Assembly: GCA_023213395.1 (NCBI GenBank)
Contig: CM041465.1
Span: 86,869,741 to 86,933,740 of the forward strand
From: Cycas panzhihuaensis
Taxonomy: Eukaryota; Cycadophyta
Direction of reading: 5' to 3'
DNA: 64,000 nt
In this document: positions 1 through 10,489 of the stretch, one piece after another
Numbering within the stretch: the first letter of the stretch is position 1
Layout: each line of letters starts with the position of its first letter
Notes under the pieces: generated by a model
The model's database searches: none
Told to the model about the DNA's origin: nothing
What the model saw: only the letters and a program-made list of their open reading frames with translations
Made by a program: the position numbers and the translations under genes

Positions 1-1058
1 GAGTACATCTTATCTTTTGGTGATTACTAAGCTCTCTTGTGCTCCTTTGATGTAATTGTGTTATTGAGTCCTTAATAAAGATCTTTGAACTCTTAATTTT
101 TTAAAAAAAGTATTCTTTTTATATGACTCATGGATCGAATTATTGTAAATGAAGTCAAATAGGGTGGCTACTAAATAAAATAATCCAAATATGGTAATTA
201 AGATCTAATACTAAAGAAATGGATTATGCCAACTAAACATTATTTGAAAATATTGATAAATATCAATTATTGTAAATTGAACCTAGAAAATTAATAAAAT
301 ATCAACTATCAAATAAAAGTCTGACACTATGCCAATGACACGATTTAGATATGTTATTGAAAATATTCAATCAAAATAGTGTTAAACTTTAACTAGATAT
401 GTTGTTAAGCTAGTACCAAAGAGAAATCTACTACTGAAAATGCTAAAGTAGAAGTCTACATTAAAGATGTACCAAAAGAAGAAGATATAATGAAGAGATA
501 CATAGTTGAAATTAGTATATAAATTAAGTTATAATAAAATGAAACTAGAGTAATGTTATTAGGATAGGTATAATGAAGAAGACTATTATGTCGAAAAACT
601 CATACCAAAGATATAATATTTAGAAGTATATCATAAAGATAGGATTATAGAACATGTTAGAGATGAGCAACATACTAACCTATTATAACTAAAGTAGGAA
701 GAAGGCAACTTTTATTAATTATTAAAATCAACATCTAATGTGTCCAGAAACAAAGGTAACTATAATTAAAGCAAAGTAAGAGTCCATCAAAGCTATAACT
801 AACATTAGTTATGCAAATATGCAATTGATATTAGAAGATGAATAATATTGGAATTGATATATTATAGGAAATCTATTGCTAAAACTAAAGAGTGTTAAAG
901 ATGACGTAGAAAAATATAGAAATTCTTTATGTTAGGTAATGTGAGAATAATGTTTTGGAGGTAAAAACTTTAATAAGTTGGGAGTGCAGTTTTCCCCTCA
1001 AACTTTCATGGAGGGGATCTAAGTGAGGTAGGAGCCCCTTGGTGGGAGATGAGGGAGT
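1..1058. repeat. Near-identical copy of 41,102-42,163, abutting the assembly gap
   Basis: This segment matches 41,102-42,163 along its whole length. The differences I see are single-base or 2-base changes in homopolymer length (T6/T5, A7/A5, T5/T4 and G3/G2 in the first 170 bases), one 4-base indel near 592, and a few changes in the last 25 bases before the Ns. I saw no isolated base substitution. The matching part at 41.1 kb begins inside a Gypsy 3' LTR and runs into AT-rich flank. It contains an AATAAA polyadenylation-like motif but no open frame. The homopolymer pattern beside a gap suggests an unmerged overlap or haplotig rather than an old duplication, but a very recent real duplication is possible. 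Confidence 0.9.
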
Positions 1059-1558
1059 NNNNNNNNNNNNNNNNNNNNNNNNNNNNNNNNNNNNNNNNNN
1101 NNNNNNNNNNNNNNNNNNNNNNNNNNNNNNNNNNNNNNNNNNNNNNNNNNNNNNNNNNNNNNNNNNNNNNNNNNNNNNNNNNNNNNNNNNNNNNNNNNNN
1201 NNNNNNNNNNNNNNNNNNNNNNNNNNNNNNNNNNNNNNNNNNNNNNNNNNNNNNNNNNNNNNNNNNNNNNNNNNNNNNNNNNNNNNNNNNNNNNNNNNNN
1301 NNNNNNNNNNNNNNNNNNNNNNNNNNNNNNNNNNNNNNNNNNNNNNNNNNNNNNNNNNNNNNNNNNNNNNNNNNNNNNNNNNNNNNNNNNNNNNNNNNNN
1401 NNNNNNNNNNNNNNNNNNNNNNNNNNNNNNNNNNNNNNNNNNNNNNNNNNNNNNNNNNNNNNNNNNNNNNNNNNNNNNNNNNNNNNNNNNNNNNNNNNNN
1501 NNNNNNNNNNNNNNNNNNNNNNNNNNNNNNNNNNNNNNNNNNNNNNNNNNNNNNNNNN
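1059..1558. other. Assembly gap of exactly 500 N
   Basis: Five hundred consecutive undetermined bases. The round length suggests a placeholder scaffold gap, so the true distance between its two sides is unknown. Sequence to the left (LTR/flank duplicate) and right (gag copy A) belongs to unrelated elements. Open frames that cross this stretch are artefacts of translating N. Confidence 0.98.
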
Positions 1559-3620
1559 TGAGCGTATGGCGTGAGGAGTAAGTGGGCACTAGGGTTCTTC
1601 TTGGTTGAGTGAGAAGAAGACTTGAGTGGATTGTTGTGGTTTAGTTTCTTTGGTTGGGGAGGTTACCTCCTGCGATCATTTGCTAAGGGCTTAAGGGGCT
1701 TCTTGGAGTCTAGCACGGATCTCCCGATAGCTTCAAGTGCTAAGCACTGACGATGGCCGAGAATCACATATGGTTGCCCTCATCTTAAGGACTTCCACAT
1801 GGATTTTAAGGTGCTTAGTGCGTGTGCTAAAATATCCCTCTTCAGATTCCTTGAAGCAGAAAGTAGCCTTGAGTGGAATGGAGGAGGTCATGGAATCATT
1901 GCACAAGAGTCACGATTCATCTCATCGTGACCTTGTTTAAGTGAGAGGAAGATTTCATTCCACTCTTAAATGGATAAGCCACATTAAAACAGTTGAAGTG
2001 AACTCATCCACGAGTTGTTGGAATGAGAAGATGGAATGAGTAGGTGAGGCGACCAGAACTATTTAAGGGCATCTACGCCTTGAAGGGTCGATGGAAATAG
2101 TTTCATTAGTATGCTTGATCATAAAGTCTGAAGTAGTCTATACACGCTTCATAGAAAAACTCTGAAGACATGCTGCAGTGGATCACAGCGGATGTAGTTC
2201 CATGAACTTGGGAACTTCGAGGATGAAGATAGCGGATAAGTTGGGTTTCTTAGTGCCTCGATGAGCCAAGAATTATTAATCGATCTATAATTCATAAAGG
2301 GGTAACGCCACCCGGATACATAGGATGGGCAAAAGTGAGGGATATGTGGAAGGCGATGAATAAAGGAACAAATGGGTGCAAGGCCCATCCCTCCTTAAAG
2401 AAATGCTCCTTGGCTTTGAGAAGGAGGACTTGAGGATAAGCACCTTGAAAGGAAGTTGGGTTTCCTTGTAGAATGCATGACATGCAGGAGCTACAGCAAG
2501 ATGGTGGGGAAATAAGGGGTGGGGGACCAAGATTACTTGTCCATATGGGCCACACCGTGGGTGGTGTGATCTGCAAGTATGGGTATAAAGGGTCCCACCA
2601 TAAACAAGAATATGGTTCCACTACCACCATACCCCCAAGTGCAAGGATGTATAGCTTGGGGTATGTAAAGAAGAACCACTAGGTTGGGTTTGGGTGCATG
2701 TGGAGATGGATCCCACACATGACTAGTAGTAGAGAATTGCTAGTAAGGACCTCTAGGCCTGCTACTAGCAGGAATGTGTTGCCACCTTAGGAGGTGGCAT
2801 GTTGGCTGTTGGGGAGAGGTATGCTAACCCCAGGCGGGAGAAAGACATCAGCATGAGAGGTCCCTCGTAAACGTTGGGACCATGATGAAGAAAAGTAAAA
2901 AGAAGCAATAGGCGTCCACTAAGATAGATGTAAAAGATCGAGGCCAGGATGGATGCATAGCAAGGCACAAAGGGGTTACTTGTTGAAGGAGGTGTGGATG
3001 TGGATGTGAGAGTGGCGAGGCGGTGCATATGAGGGAAGGTGTCCCACCATGCAAGTATCTTCAAACCACCTGGGGCGTGATTGAAGGCAGAAGCGCACTC
3101 ATTGGGGCTTTAAACACGTCGATAGGAGGGGTATCCACCTGATCGTAAGAGGTAGATGGGACCTCAAATGAAGTGGACCCCTTAGTATGCTCCTCATAAG
3201 AATCACCACACAGGTGATGAATCTCAGAAGAGATGGCCCTTCTACTCCATGAGTAGAGGATGGATGTCAGCGGGTGATGTTGATCACTAGGATAGTAAAT
3301 AGGATCATCACCCTCTTGGGTGGACCACGGAAAAGATGTGGGAACTCATGAGAGGGTATCCTCCCATTGTCGAATCAAAATTCGATGATGGAAGGGGCGA
3401 TATGTAGGATCTTCTAACAATGAGGCAAACCACATAGGTGACGTGAGGAAGCAACACATACAAAACTTTTCAATGCATTAGAAGAGAAAAAGAATGCAAA
3501 GTATGCATTGGGGGCTACCCAAAGAGATAAAGGGAGAAAGCTACTAAAGGTAGTAGCACCAATATGAAAGAGATAGAAAACTAGCTCCCATATTAGCGGG
3601 TCCCCGATGGTCACAGGTGG
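1559..3620 (-). pseudogene. Gag pseudogene, copy A of the L-repeat family
   Basis: This minus-strand copy aligns by eye with gag copies B (14,700-16,870) and C (20,300-22,550), but is the most decayed of the three. The core gag segment (1,690-2,140) matches the part of copies B and C that encodes the conserved E-M-N-R-D-F-V helix, yet here it is broken by frameshifts and stops. The N-terminal part (2,200-3,400) still has short open pieces. Gag would form the capsid of the retroelement particle. The downstream end, including any zinc-binding tail and protease, is lost in the N gap. It is followed upstream (rightwards) by repeat L1. Confidence 0.7.
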
Positions 3621-6005
3621 GCTGCGTCTGCGGGATGGTCACTATGCTTGATAGGAATTAAGGTGGTCGACAAGCGAAGGGAGTATGAATACGAGACACA
3701 TGTAAGCAAAGGGAACACCACACAGGGCATCTGTGCATCGGAGTGTGAGTTCGGGGACACGCAAATGGCGCCAACTACCTCAAAGTAGCTTTTAAGTCTA
3801 GAGAAGACACACGTAGGGGTATCCTCGATGGTCTCAAAGAGGAAGATCCTCCACCCTTGGATGGCCGAAGGAAGAGAAGTAATCCTCGATAAAGAGGTTC
3901 CTATGGCGAAGGAACACAAGGCGAAGGGTATATGCAAAGGGCTAGGATGAGCGTTGATGGGCTTCCCTAGGCTAATTGGTCTAAGAAAATCTAACCAAGG
4001 GAAGGGAGTAAAGAAAAGGGGCTAAAAGCTACTCTATATTTCTCTCTCTCTTTCATTCAACAACCAAAGGACAAGAGAAAAAAGAACGAGCATCTTGTAT
4101 GCATTCAAGCAAGCAACTGAATGAAGTGCAATTATGGGTACTTTTAGGCTAGATAGGAGAAAGGGAAGGAATGAAGTTCCTACTATGCCCTTTTCCTATA
4201 AGGAACAAGCATACAACACACTTATACAAAATAAATATAAGTAGCTAATTTATTACCCTTTTTGCACTACGTGATCTATTAAACAAATGCAATAGATTTT
4301 AGATAAGAGCAAAAAAAGGGGAAAGGGTAGATAGAGAGGGATGATGCGTACCTAGGAAGTGTAGTGGCTAATGAGAGTCTCACTTTTTGCACAACGTACC
4401 CTCTCCAATAGTTGGTCGCGTGACCAAGGTTGGTGTGAAAGCAGGGGCTTCCTTACCTTCCCTTATAAAGACAAAGCGAACAAAAAGCAAGGAAAGCAGT
4501 AAACATACTAAGAAGCAAGCAAAGCGGAAGAGAAAAGAAGGGTAAAGGCTTACCCGAAGTTGAATGTCCTTCCTCTTCACGGATGTTGCTTTAATCTTGC
4601 ATCCACAAAGAGTCTTTCCTTCTTGAAGGGGGCAAGAAACCCATATGCAAATATATAATATAAATGCTAAAATATTATATTTTAGATTAGGCTAACTACT
4701 CTTGAAAATAATTCTACTTTCCTCAAAAGTAAAACCATACATACCAAGCACGAAGGAAAGGGTAGCCTCGTGATGGAAAAACCTTCCGCTAAAGGTTCTT
4801 CACGTAGCCTCAAAGCACAACAAAGTAAGGGTTATGTGACAGTCTATGGATAGCCAATAAGCATGGAGGTGAATGATGCATCTTTGTGGGAGAGAAGCTT
4901 AGGTATGAGTCGCTAGGACAATGAAGCGCCATGCAAGTCTCACCGAATATCTGAATAGATACCAGGCAAGGTTAGGGGCATGGAGAAGGCCCAAAAGAAG
5001 GGCATGCAGGCATGGAATCAGTGCAGTAAGGGTTGCATGCTGATATCGGTCACGAGCCATGATTCCACCCACTCTGAATTAACTCAAGGAAAGCATTGGC
5101 AAGAGAGGAAGGATGGGAAGGGGTTTGCCCTTGGGGAGTAGGTCTAACTGGGATGGATCTCACCTTACTCCCCTCACCCAGCCCTTATGAGCCCTCTCTC
5201 GTAGCTTTCTTGAAGAAAACCAGCGAATGGGATGGAAACTAGGGGATCTGAGCCAAACCTGAGGAAAGACAATCCTTACTCGTAAGGGCAAAAGAGAAGG
5301 AAAAAATACACTTTCAAATAGGTTCTAATGGAACAAATACACATTAAATCATGAAAATAAGATAAAGGATACATGTTGGGCTAAGTTTAGGGTAGATTTT
5401 CCCTTACAACTAGTGGAGAGAGTAGGTCCTATAGGGTTTGCAGGGTGTTTCCTAAAGAGGAGCTATAGAGGACACTTGCTGGGTGGAGTTGAGGAAGAAC
5501 TAAAGAGATCTTGCTTAGAAGTGCTTGGAGGAGGTATCCCACCATGAAAGCAGAGCTATTGCATACGGATCCTAAGTGGAGCGATGAAAATACAAAGTTG
5601 TGGGCGCTTTTGTGGAGGAAAGAAGGAAGAGAGCAGAAACACAGTAGTAGAATATGACGTTTGAGAGCCAAGAGATGTGAAATGATGAGCGTTTTGGATT
5701 TATACTCATCTTAACCTTAATCAAGTGATTATAGTGCGAATAGAATTTGAGTTGGTCACTTGTCCGCGTGGCAATTCTGAAAAAATGAAAATTGCCATGA
5801 TAGATAAAAAATAAAGTGTAACATCGCTTTCCACGGTAAACTTCGGCGATTACTCGGTAAACTTTGTGGTATCGCTTAGTTTACAGTGGTGCGAGACTAG
5901 AATGCCAAAATGGTAATGGTTAAGGTTAAGGGCCACGAAAGAGGTGTGGTAGGCCAAGGAGGGCGACCCTCTGTCCGGTGGTGAGGGACGGTCGCAGGTG
6001 ATGCA
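3621..6005 (-). repeat. Repeat L1: leader/LTR-candidate of copy A
   Basis: About 2.4 kb of non-coding sequence directly upstream of gag copy A. It matches L4 (22,551-23,632 plus 34,183-36,207) best and L2/L3 more weakly. Landmarks shared with the other copies are the short exon-like stretch at 3,960-4,620, the 'tagcctcg..atgg' block near 4,770, the 'ccttactcccctcac' block near 5,170, and the paired inverted repeats at 5,769-5,797 and 5,857-5,884. It holds the uninterrupted version of the site into which the Gypsy element at 23,633 inserted (AGGGG at 4,443-4,447). Position next to gag and repetition in several copies suggest LTR plus leader, but clear TG..CA ends were not found. Confidence 0.6.
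5769..5884. promoter_or_regulatory. Paired inverted repeats in L1
   Basis: Two hairpin-capable repeats lie side by side. The first has arms TGGCAATT and AATTGCCA (5,769-5,797) around an A-rich loop. The second (5,857-5,884) has outer arms GTAAACT and AGTTTAC around GTGGTATCGC-like sequence. Equivalent pairs sit at the same relative place in L2, L3 (partly decayed) and L4. Their function is unknown; conserved pairing suggests a role as a protein-binding site or RNA structure in the element's control region. Confidence 0.55.
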
Positions 6006-6009
6006 AGAG

Positions 6010-8530
6010 TGAAATCATGCATGCAGGGTGGTATCCCTACGTTTAACAAGAGGACTAGTTATACAAGATTAGAGTTGGGCTAAGCGACGAGGACTCACCT
6101 CACAAGACATCGTACATCGAATGTAGATTTGGGACACCAGAGGTGCACAGGTTGCTCTAGAGTAGCTACATAAGGCAAGGCCTTCCTACCCCTCAGGATG
6201 GTAGGAAGGGAGGAGAGAACACGGCATGTTGCATCTTCTCGAGGAAGTGAGAAGGCAACACGAGAATGAGATGTATGTAAAATGTGGGCGTCTAGGTGTG
6301 GGGTGGCCAAGGGGCAGGTGTGGGTGGTTCTAACATGAAATGAACTATCTAAATATGCTAGACTAACCACTAGATAAAAGATATGCAAAACAAAAGTATA
6401 TTCTTTTCCTCTTTTGGTTTCTTATGTGTTTCTAACTATGCAAGCATGTGCATAAAGTACAACACCATAAAGGAAACATCTGAGGACAAGGAAAATACTG
6501 GACACGGCATACAGATGGAGTGCTATGTGTCTCTTTACTTCCCGCTCCTTCCTGCTCCACTTGTTGCGCATGCGATACCAGTCAGCGATGGATGCTATGA
6601 ACAATCGAAGAAGGGCTAGCTTACCTCCCCAATATATGCAAAAAGTGAACAGTAAATAACAGAAAATGACAAAAAGCATCAAATATAGAACTAACCTGCA
6701 ATGGGTTTGTTCCACACGCGACTCCACCGATGCGAGATCTTGCCAAGCAAACAAGCAAGTGTCTCCCTCTCGAAAGAGGAGACTCTGAAACAGATCTAAT
6801 ATTTATACTAAATTTAGAGGAAACAAAATCAAACTAAGCTAAGCATATGTATTACTATTTAATGGAACAACATTAAAAAAAGTTTCCACTAACAGTTACT
6901 GCAAATGATACCCAAATAAGAGTATAGCCTCGGAATGGCTAACTCACCCATAGGAAGCCTCCACGTAGCCTCGGGAAAGGAAAACAAACTACATGATAAG
7001 ATCATGGGGCGGAGACAACAAGAAGGAAAAAGGTATGTAAGCACCAAGAGCGAGATACTCTGAACAACAAATTGTCCGAATAGGTGGGTAGCAAACTATT
7101 AACGTGAGAGAAGCAATTTCGGGGCTTATGTGATACCCAAAACCAGCAGGACAAAATCTAAAACCAGCGTGGCAAGTGCCAATGGCTTTAGATCAGAAAA
7201 CGAACCTCAAATTAGTAACGACTTCTAGAAAGGCACAAAGGTCTGAGGAGAGAAAGTAAGGGACAAAATCCTTGGGAGAAGAGGTGGCGGGGATTGACCT
7301 CGCCTTCTTCTCTCTAACTTTCTCTATGTTATCCCCTTACAATAGCCACCTAAAAGAAAGCTGGCAGGAATGATGGGGAGCTCTAGCAGGTGCAACAAAC
7401 GAGAGAACTAGTGCTAAGCGGTGAGTAACCAAAAATACATAAACTAGGAATTTACTCATAAAACATGGAAAGAAATGGCATGTATTTCAAAGTAAACATG
7501 AAGGTACCTTATTGTGAAGATATCATGCATGAACCTTTAGAAAATGGTAAGAAAAAGCCGGCGTTGATGAAGATATGATGGCGGGTTTGGAAAAGAGACA
7601 AATGTGAGAGTGATCACGTGAGTTGAGAGCCTTTGAAGCTTATCTTTTAGGAGATCTTGAAGAATATCCTCCTTGAAGCTTTGAAGACACCAAAAGCAGG
7701 ATGTAGAACCCTCACGTTCACGAGCAATCACGGACAATAATAGTCCCTGGTAATGAGCAACAACTATGAGTCTTGTGTTGTAGTAGTTTTTTATGGAGGA
7801 TTTTTGTAGAATTCTTTGTAAAGCGGTAAGAATCCTTGAAAATGAAGAGGAAATCGTGTTTATCCACCTGCTCACTCTGGTGAGCGTTGGGGATGTCGAG
7901 GTGATCTGAAATGTGGGTACCATGCGACAGTTCCATGAAAAAAGTGGAAGCTATCGCGTGATTTAAAAAAAATTTCAAGCGATTAACCTACGGTAAACTT
8001 TGCGGTACCACGGCAAGATCATAATCTGCTAAGTTTACAACGGTACCAGACTGGAAATAAAAAACAAGTAAAAATAAGTAGGAATAAGGGTTTGGAGTTA
8101 ATATTAAGAGTAAATTAAGGCTAGAACAGTTGGGGGGGAGTACCCAGGTGATGGATAAGTAGCTAGAAAAGTGAACTGAGTCTCAACCAAGGATTCAATC
8201 GAACTTGGAAGAGCGCAACATGTGAGATGTCGTGAAAAGGGCGAACATGGTGGTGAGGCATCCTAAGGGGTCGTGGAGACGAAGTGGGTGGCTGTGCACC
8301 ATATGGGGTGTAACATTCACTGAGGAATGCCCCCATTGTGAGTCATCATAGGCTGAAAGTGTGATGTAAGCACATACACTATGATCAAGCAAAGAAGCAA
8401 TGCGAGGCGGGGCAAGTATATGTCAAGTAGTCTCGCTAAACAACCTCGTTTAAATAAGGCGGGGAGAGTGAGAATGTATACCTGAGCTTACCTGAGTTGA
8501 TGCGTCTCAAGTCCATTCCAGGTGGCAGGA
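6010..8530 (-). repeat. Repeat L2: leader/LTR-candidate without adjacent gag
   Basis: About 2.5 kb aligned end to end with L3 (16,875-19,390). The stretch 6,350-6,520 versus 17,225-17,385 is almost identical, so these two copies are much closer to each other than to L1 or L4. The left end abuts L1 directly with no gag between them, giving an L1-L2 head-to-tail join near 6,005. If the L repeats are LTRs, L2 and L3 would be the 3' and 5' LTRs of one minus-strand element whose inside is 8,531-16,870. That reading fits gag copy B starting right beside L3, but it is inference because exact ends and a target duplication were not found. Confidence 0.6.
7924..8038. promoter_or_regulatory. Paired inverted repeats in L2
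   Basis: First repeat at 7,924-7,957: arms GCGACAGTTCCA and TGGAAGCTATCGC around an AAAAAA loop, with one mismatch and one bulge. Second repeat at 7,993-8,038: perfect 8-bp arms GTAAACTT and AAGTTTAC, 30 bases apart. Arms differ in sequence from those in L1 and L4 while pairing is kept. Confidence 0.55.
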
Positions 8531-9990
8531 AATGCTACCCTTAGCGGTAGAGCCTCAGCTTGGAAGCATGTTGTAATGGCGAATGCTAATAACCAAAAAC
8601 ATCGATGCATATGCATATATATATATGTAAAATAATCATGAACAACATATGGACCAAGGGTGTCGACGAGTGTCATGGCGAACATGTGGATAAGGGAGAC
8701 AAAGGCGAGGGACAACATAGGGGCCTACGTGTGGTTTAAGCATCGACACAGTGAATAGAGCCAGTGAAGGGGATGCCCCGTTCTTGAAGTGCAATAAGTG
8801 ATGGGAGGGCATCCAACAATTTGAATAAGCACATCAGAACTAAAGGCAACTAGAGACTCGATCATAGGCTAGCCAGTGAACCTCAAAGGTGGTCGTCGAA
8901 GAGGGAGGCATCACGAGGAAGCGAGCCAAGAGAGATCTGGCCGGTGAGGCAAGGTTCTCAAATGGGGGTATTGCACACTGGTAAACCTAGGTGAGATGAG
9001 ACATAACAATCCCGAGAATCGTAAAGCAACCACGATGGGTCCATAGCGAAGCGGAGGCAGCGATAAGGACTTCAATAACAAGTGTACTCGGGTTCGGTAT
9101 TGGTTGTCTCGAGAAGGAAGGTCACGGAACATAGGAAATCATGTCAGGAGGATGTGAAGGATCAGCGGTGGTAGAAGGTCTAGGGTTACGCGACCTGCCG
9201 TCGATAAATATGTGGGGGACATGATTGAATACTAAATCTGGCGACAAATGAACAATGACAAAATGAAAGGGATACTTGAAAAAAAGGTAATAAGTGGTAG
9301 TGAAGGGTAGGAGGACCTAGATGAGGGCTATCAGGGATGAAAGCAAGCGGTGACCACTATCACGAGGCGGTGGAGAAAAGGTACCCTGGAGCACCAAAGG
9401 TCGCTTTGGGAAGCAAAACATGCCTCCGTAATAGGGAGCATTCCCTTTGGGACTCAAGGCGAGAAAGGGCTACGAAAATGAGTCGGGGTAGCAAATGAGC
9501 CAAGCAGTATAAACTCGAGGCATGCAGGAATGGCACGTAAAGCAAGGCAGAAGGGCCCTAAAAAGGTGCAATAATGGGGCACCATAAATGCCCTTACAAG
9601 AGAGGCGAGAAGGGCGTCAAAAGAGCTAATGGAGGATAGGGCCGGAAGGCAAAGGCGATGTCGGACTGGCCGGTCCCAGTGGTTATCGCGAGGCCAAAAA
9701 TAGAGGAAGTGCCGTCAGGGCCCCCTGCTATATAAGGAAATCGAATGGAAAATGGATTCATTTTCACCACTCTCATGAAACTAGAGCCATCTCCTTATAG
9801 TAGAATGCCACCCAACGAGGCACATAGGAGAGATCGAGACCATTGGATCGAGGCGCGGTGAGAGCCAAGACTAACAAGGCGAGATAGCGATGGCAGGTTA
9901 GATCGATGAGTGGATCTCATAAAACCTACAGTTTCAAAGTTTTAATTTCATTGCTTTTTCGTAGTTTTTGTGTAATTTTGTGCCCCTTAT
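8531..9990. other. No gene recognised; G-rich spacer between L2 and the PMD-like pseudogene
   Basis: Short open frames are present on both strands but none resembles a known family and none continues across stops in a convincing way. The sequence is purine-rich on the plus strand, like the surrounding family. A perfect 12-bp palindrome ATGCATATGCAT occurs at 8,605-8,616 next to a TATATATATA run. A TATATAAGG motif occurs on the plus strand near 9,729. I see no RT or integrase motif here on either strand. Confidence 0.5.
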
Positions 9991-10209
9991 AGGCGATTGG
10001 AGCCCTCGGTCTGAATTAGACCCAGAAAGAGGCGGCGACCTGGGCATTAGGGAGCCTTGGTCCCGGTGGGCCCCACGGGGTCCACCAGAATTGTTTTTTA
10101 ATTTTCATAGTAGAAACCCCCCTTTTTAGGGATGTTGCCGTTAAATGCTTTGTGATGATCGCGATCTTAGTGATCATTACTGTGGGGCCCCTCATCACCG
10201 CGGGACCCA

Positions 10210-10250
10210 TGCTAAACTTAGTGGTGCCGCTAAGTTTAGCAGTATAAAGG
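10210..10250 (+). promoter_or_regulatory. Perfect 12-bp inverted repeat followed by a TATA box
   Basis: Arms TGCTAAACTTAG (10,210-10,221) and CTAAGTTTAGCA (10,230-10,241) pair perfectly around an 8-base loop, TGGTGCCG. One base later is TATAAAGG (10,243-10,250) on the plus strand, followed by an A-rich leader, with the plant-mobile-domain-like frame starting about 240 bases downstream. The CTAAACTTAG-type arms resemble the GTAAACTT-type palindromes in L1, L2 and L4, which are also followed by A-rich sequence. It may be the same control element. Promoter function is inferred from layout only. Confidence 0.5.
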
Positions 10251-10489
10251 CAAAAAATTAGAAAAAAGAATATGAGGGGCCAAAAGGCCCCAAACCTCAG
10301 AGGGAACTGAGAGACAGGAATGGGCGAAATGATTGGCGGGAGGCCGACTTTGATTGGTTTGATCTTTGGCGGAAATTATCACGGTGGATAACCGCGAGAA
10401 TATCGACATGGCGATGTTGAGTTACATTGAGATGATGTCCCGGGGACGAGGAGATTACGTGGAGGTGTGGCACGTATAAGGCCTTAAAG

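Noticed and set aside
1-1058. 5' LTR partner of the Gypsy element ending at 41 kb
   Set aside because: The match extends about 0.8 kb past the likely LTR into flank, and the sequence after the gap is an unrelated minus-strand gag. So it is a duplicate of LTR plus flank, not the other LTR.
927-1589. Open frames of 170-220 codons on both strands across the gap
   Set aside because: They consist of undetermined N codons and do not represent sequence.
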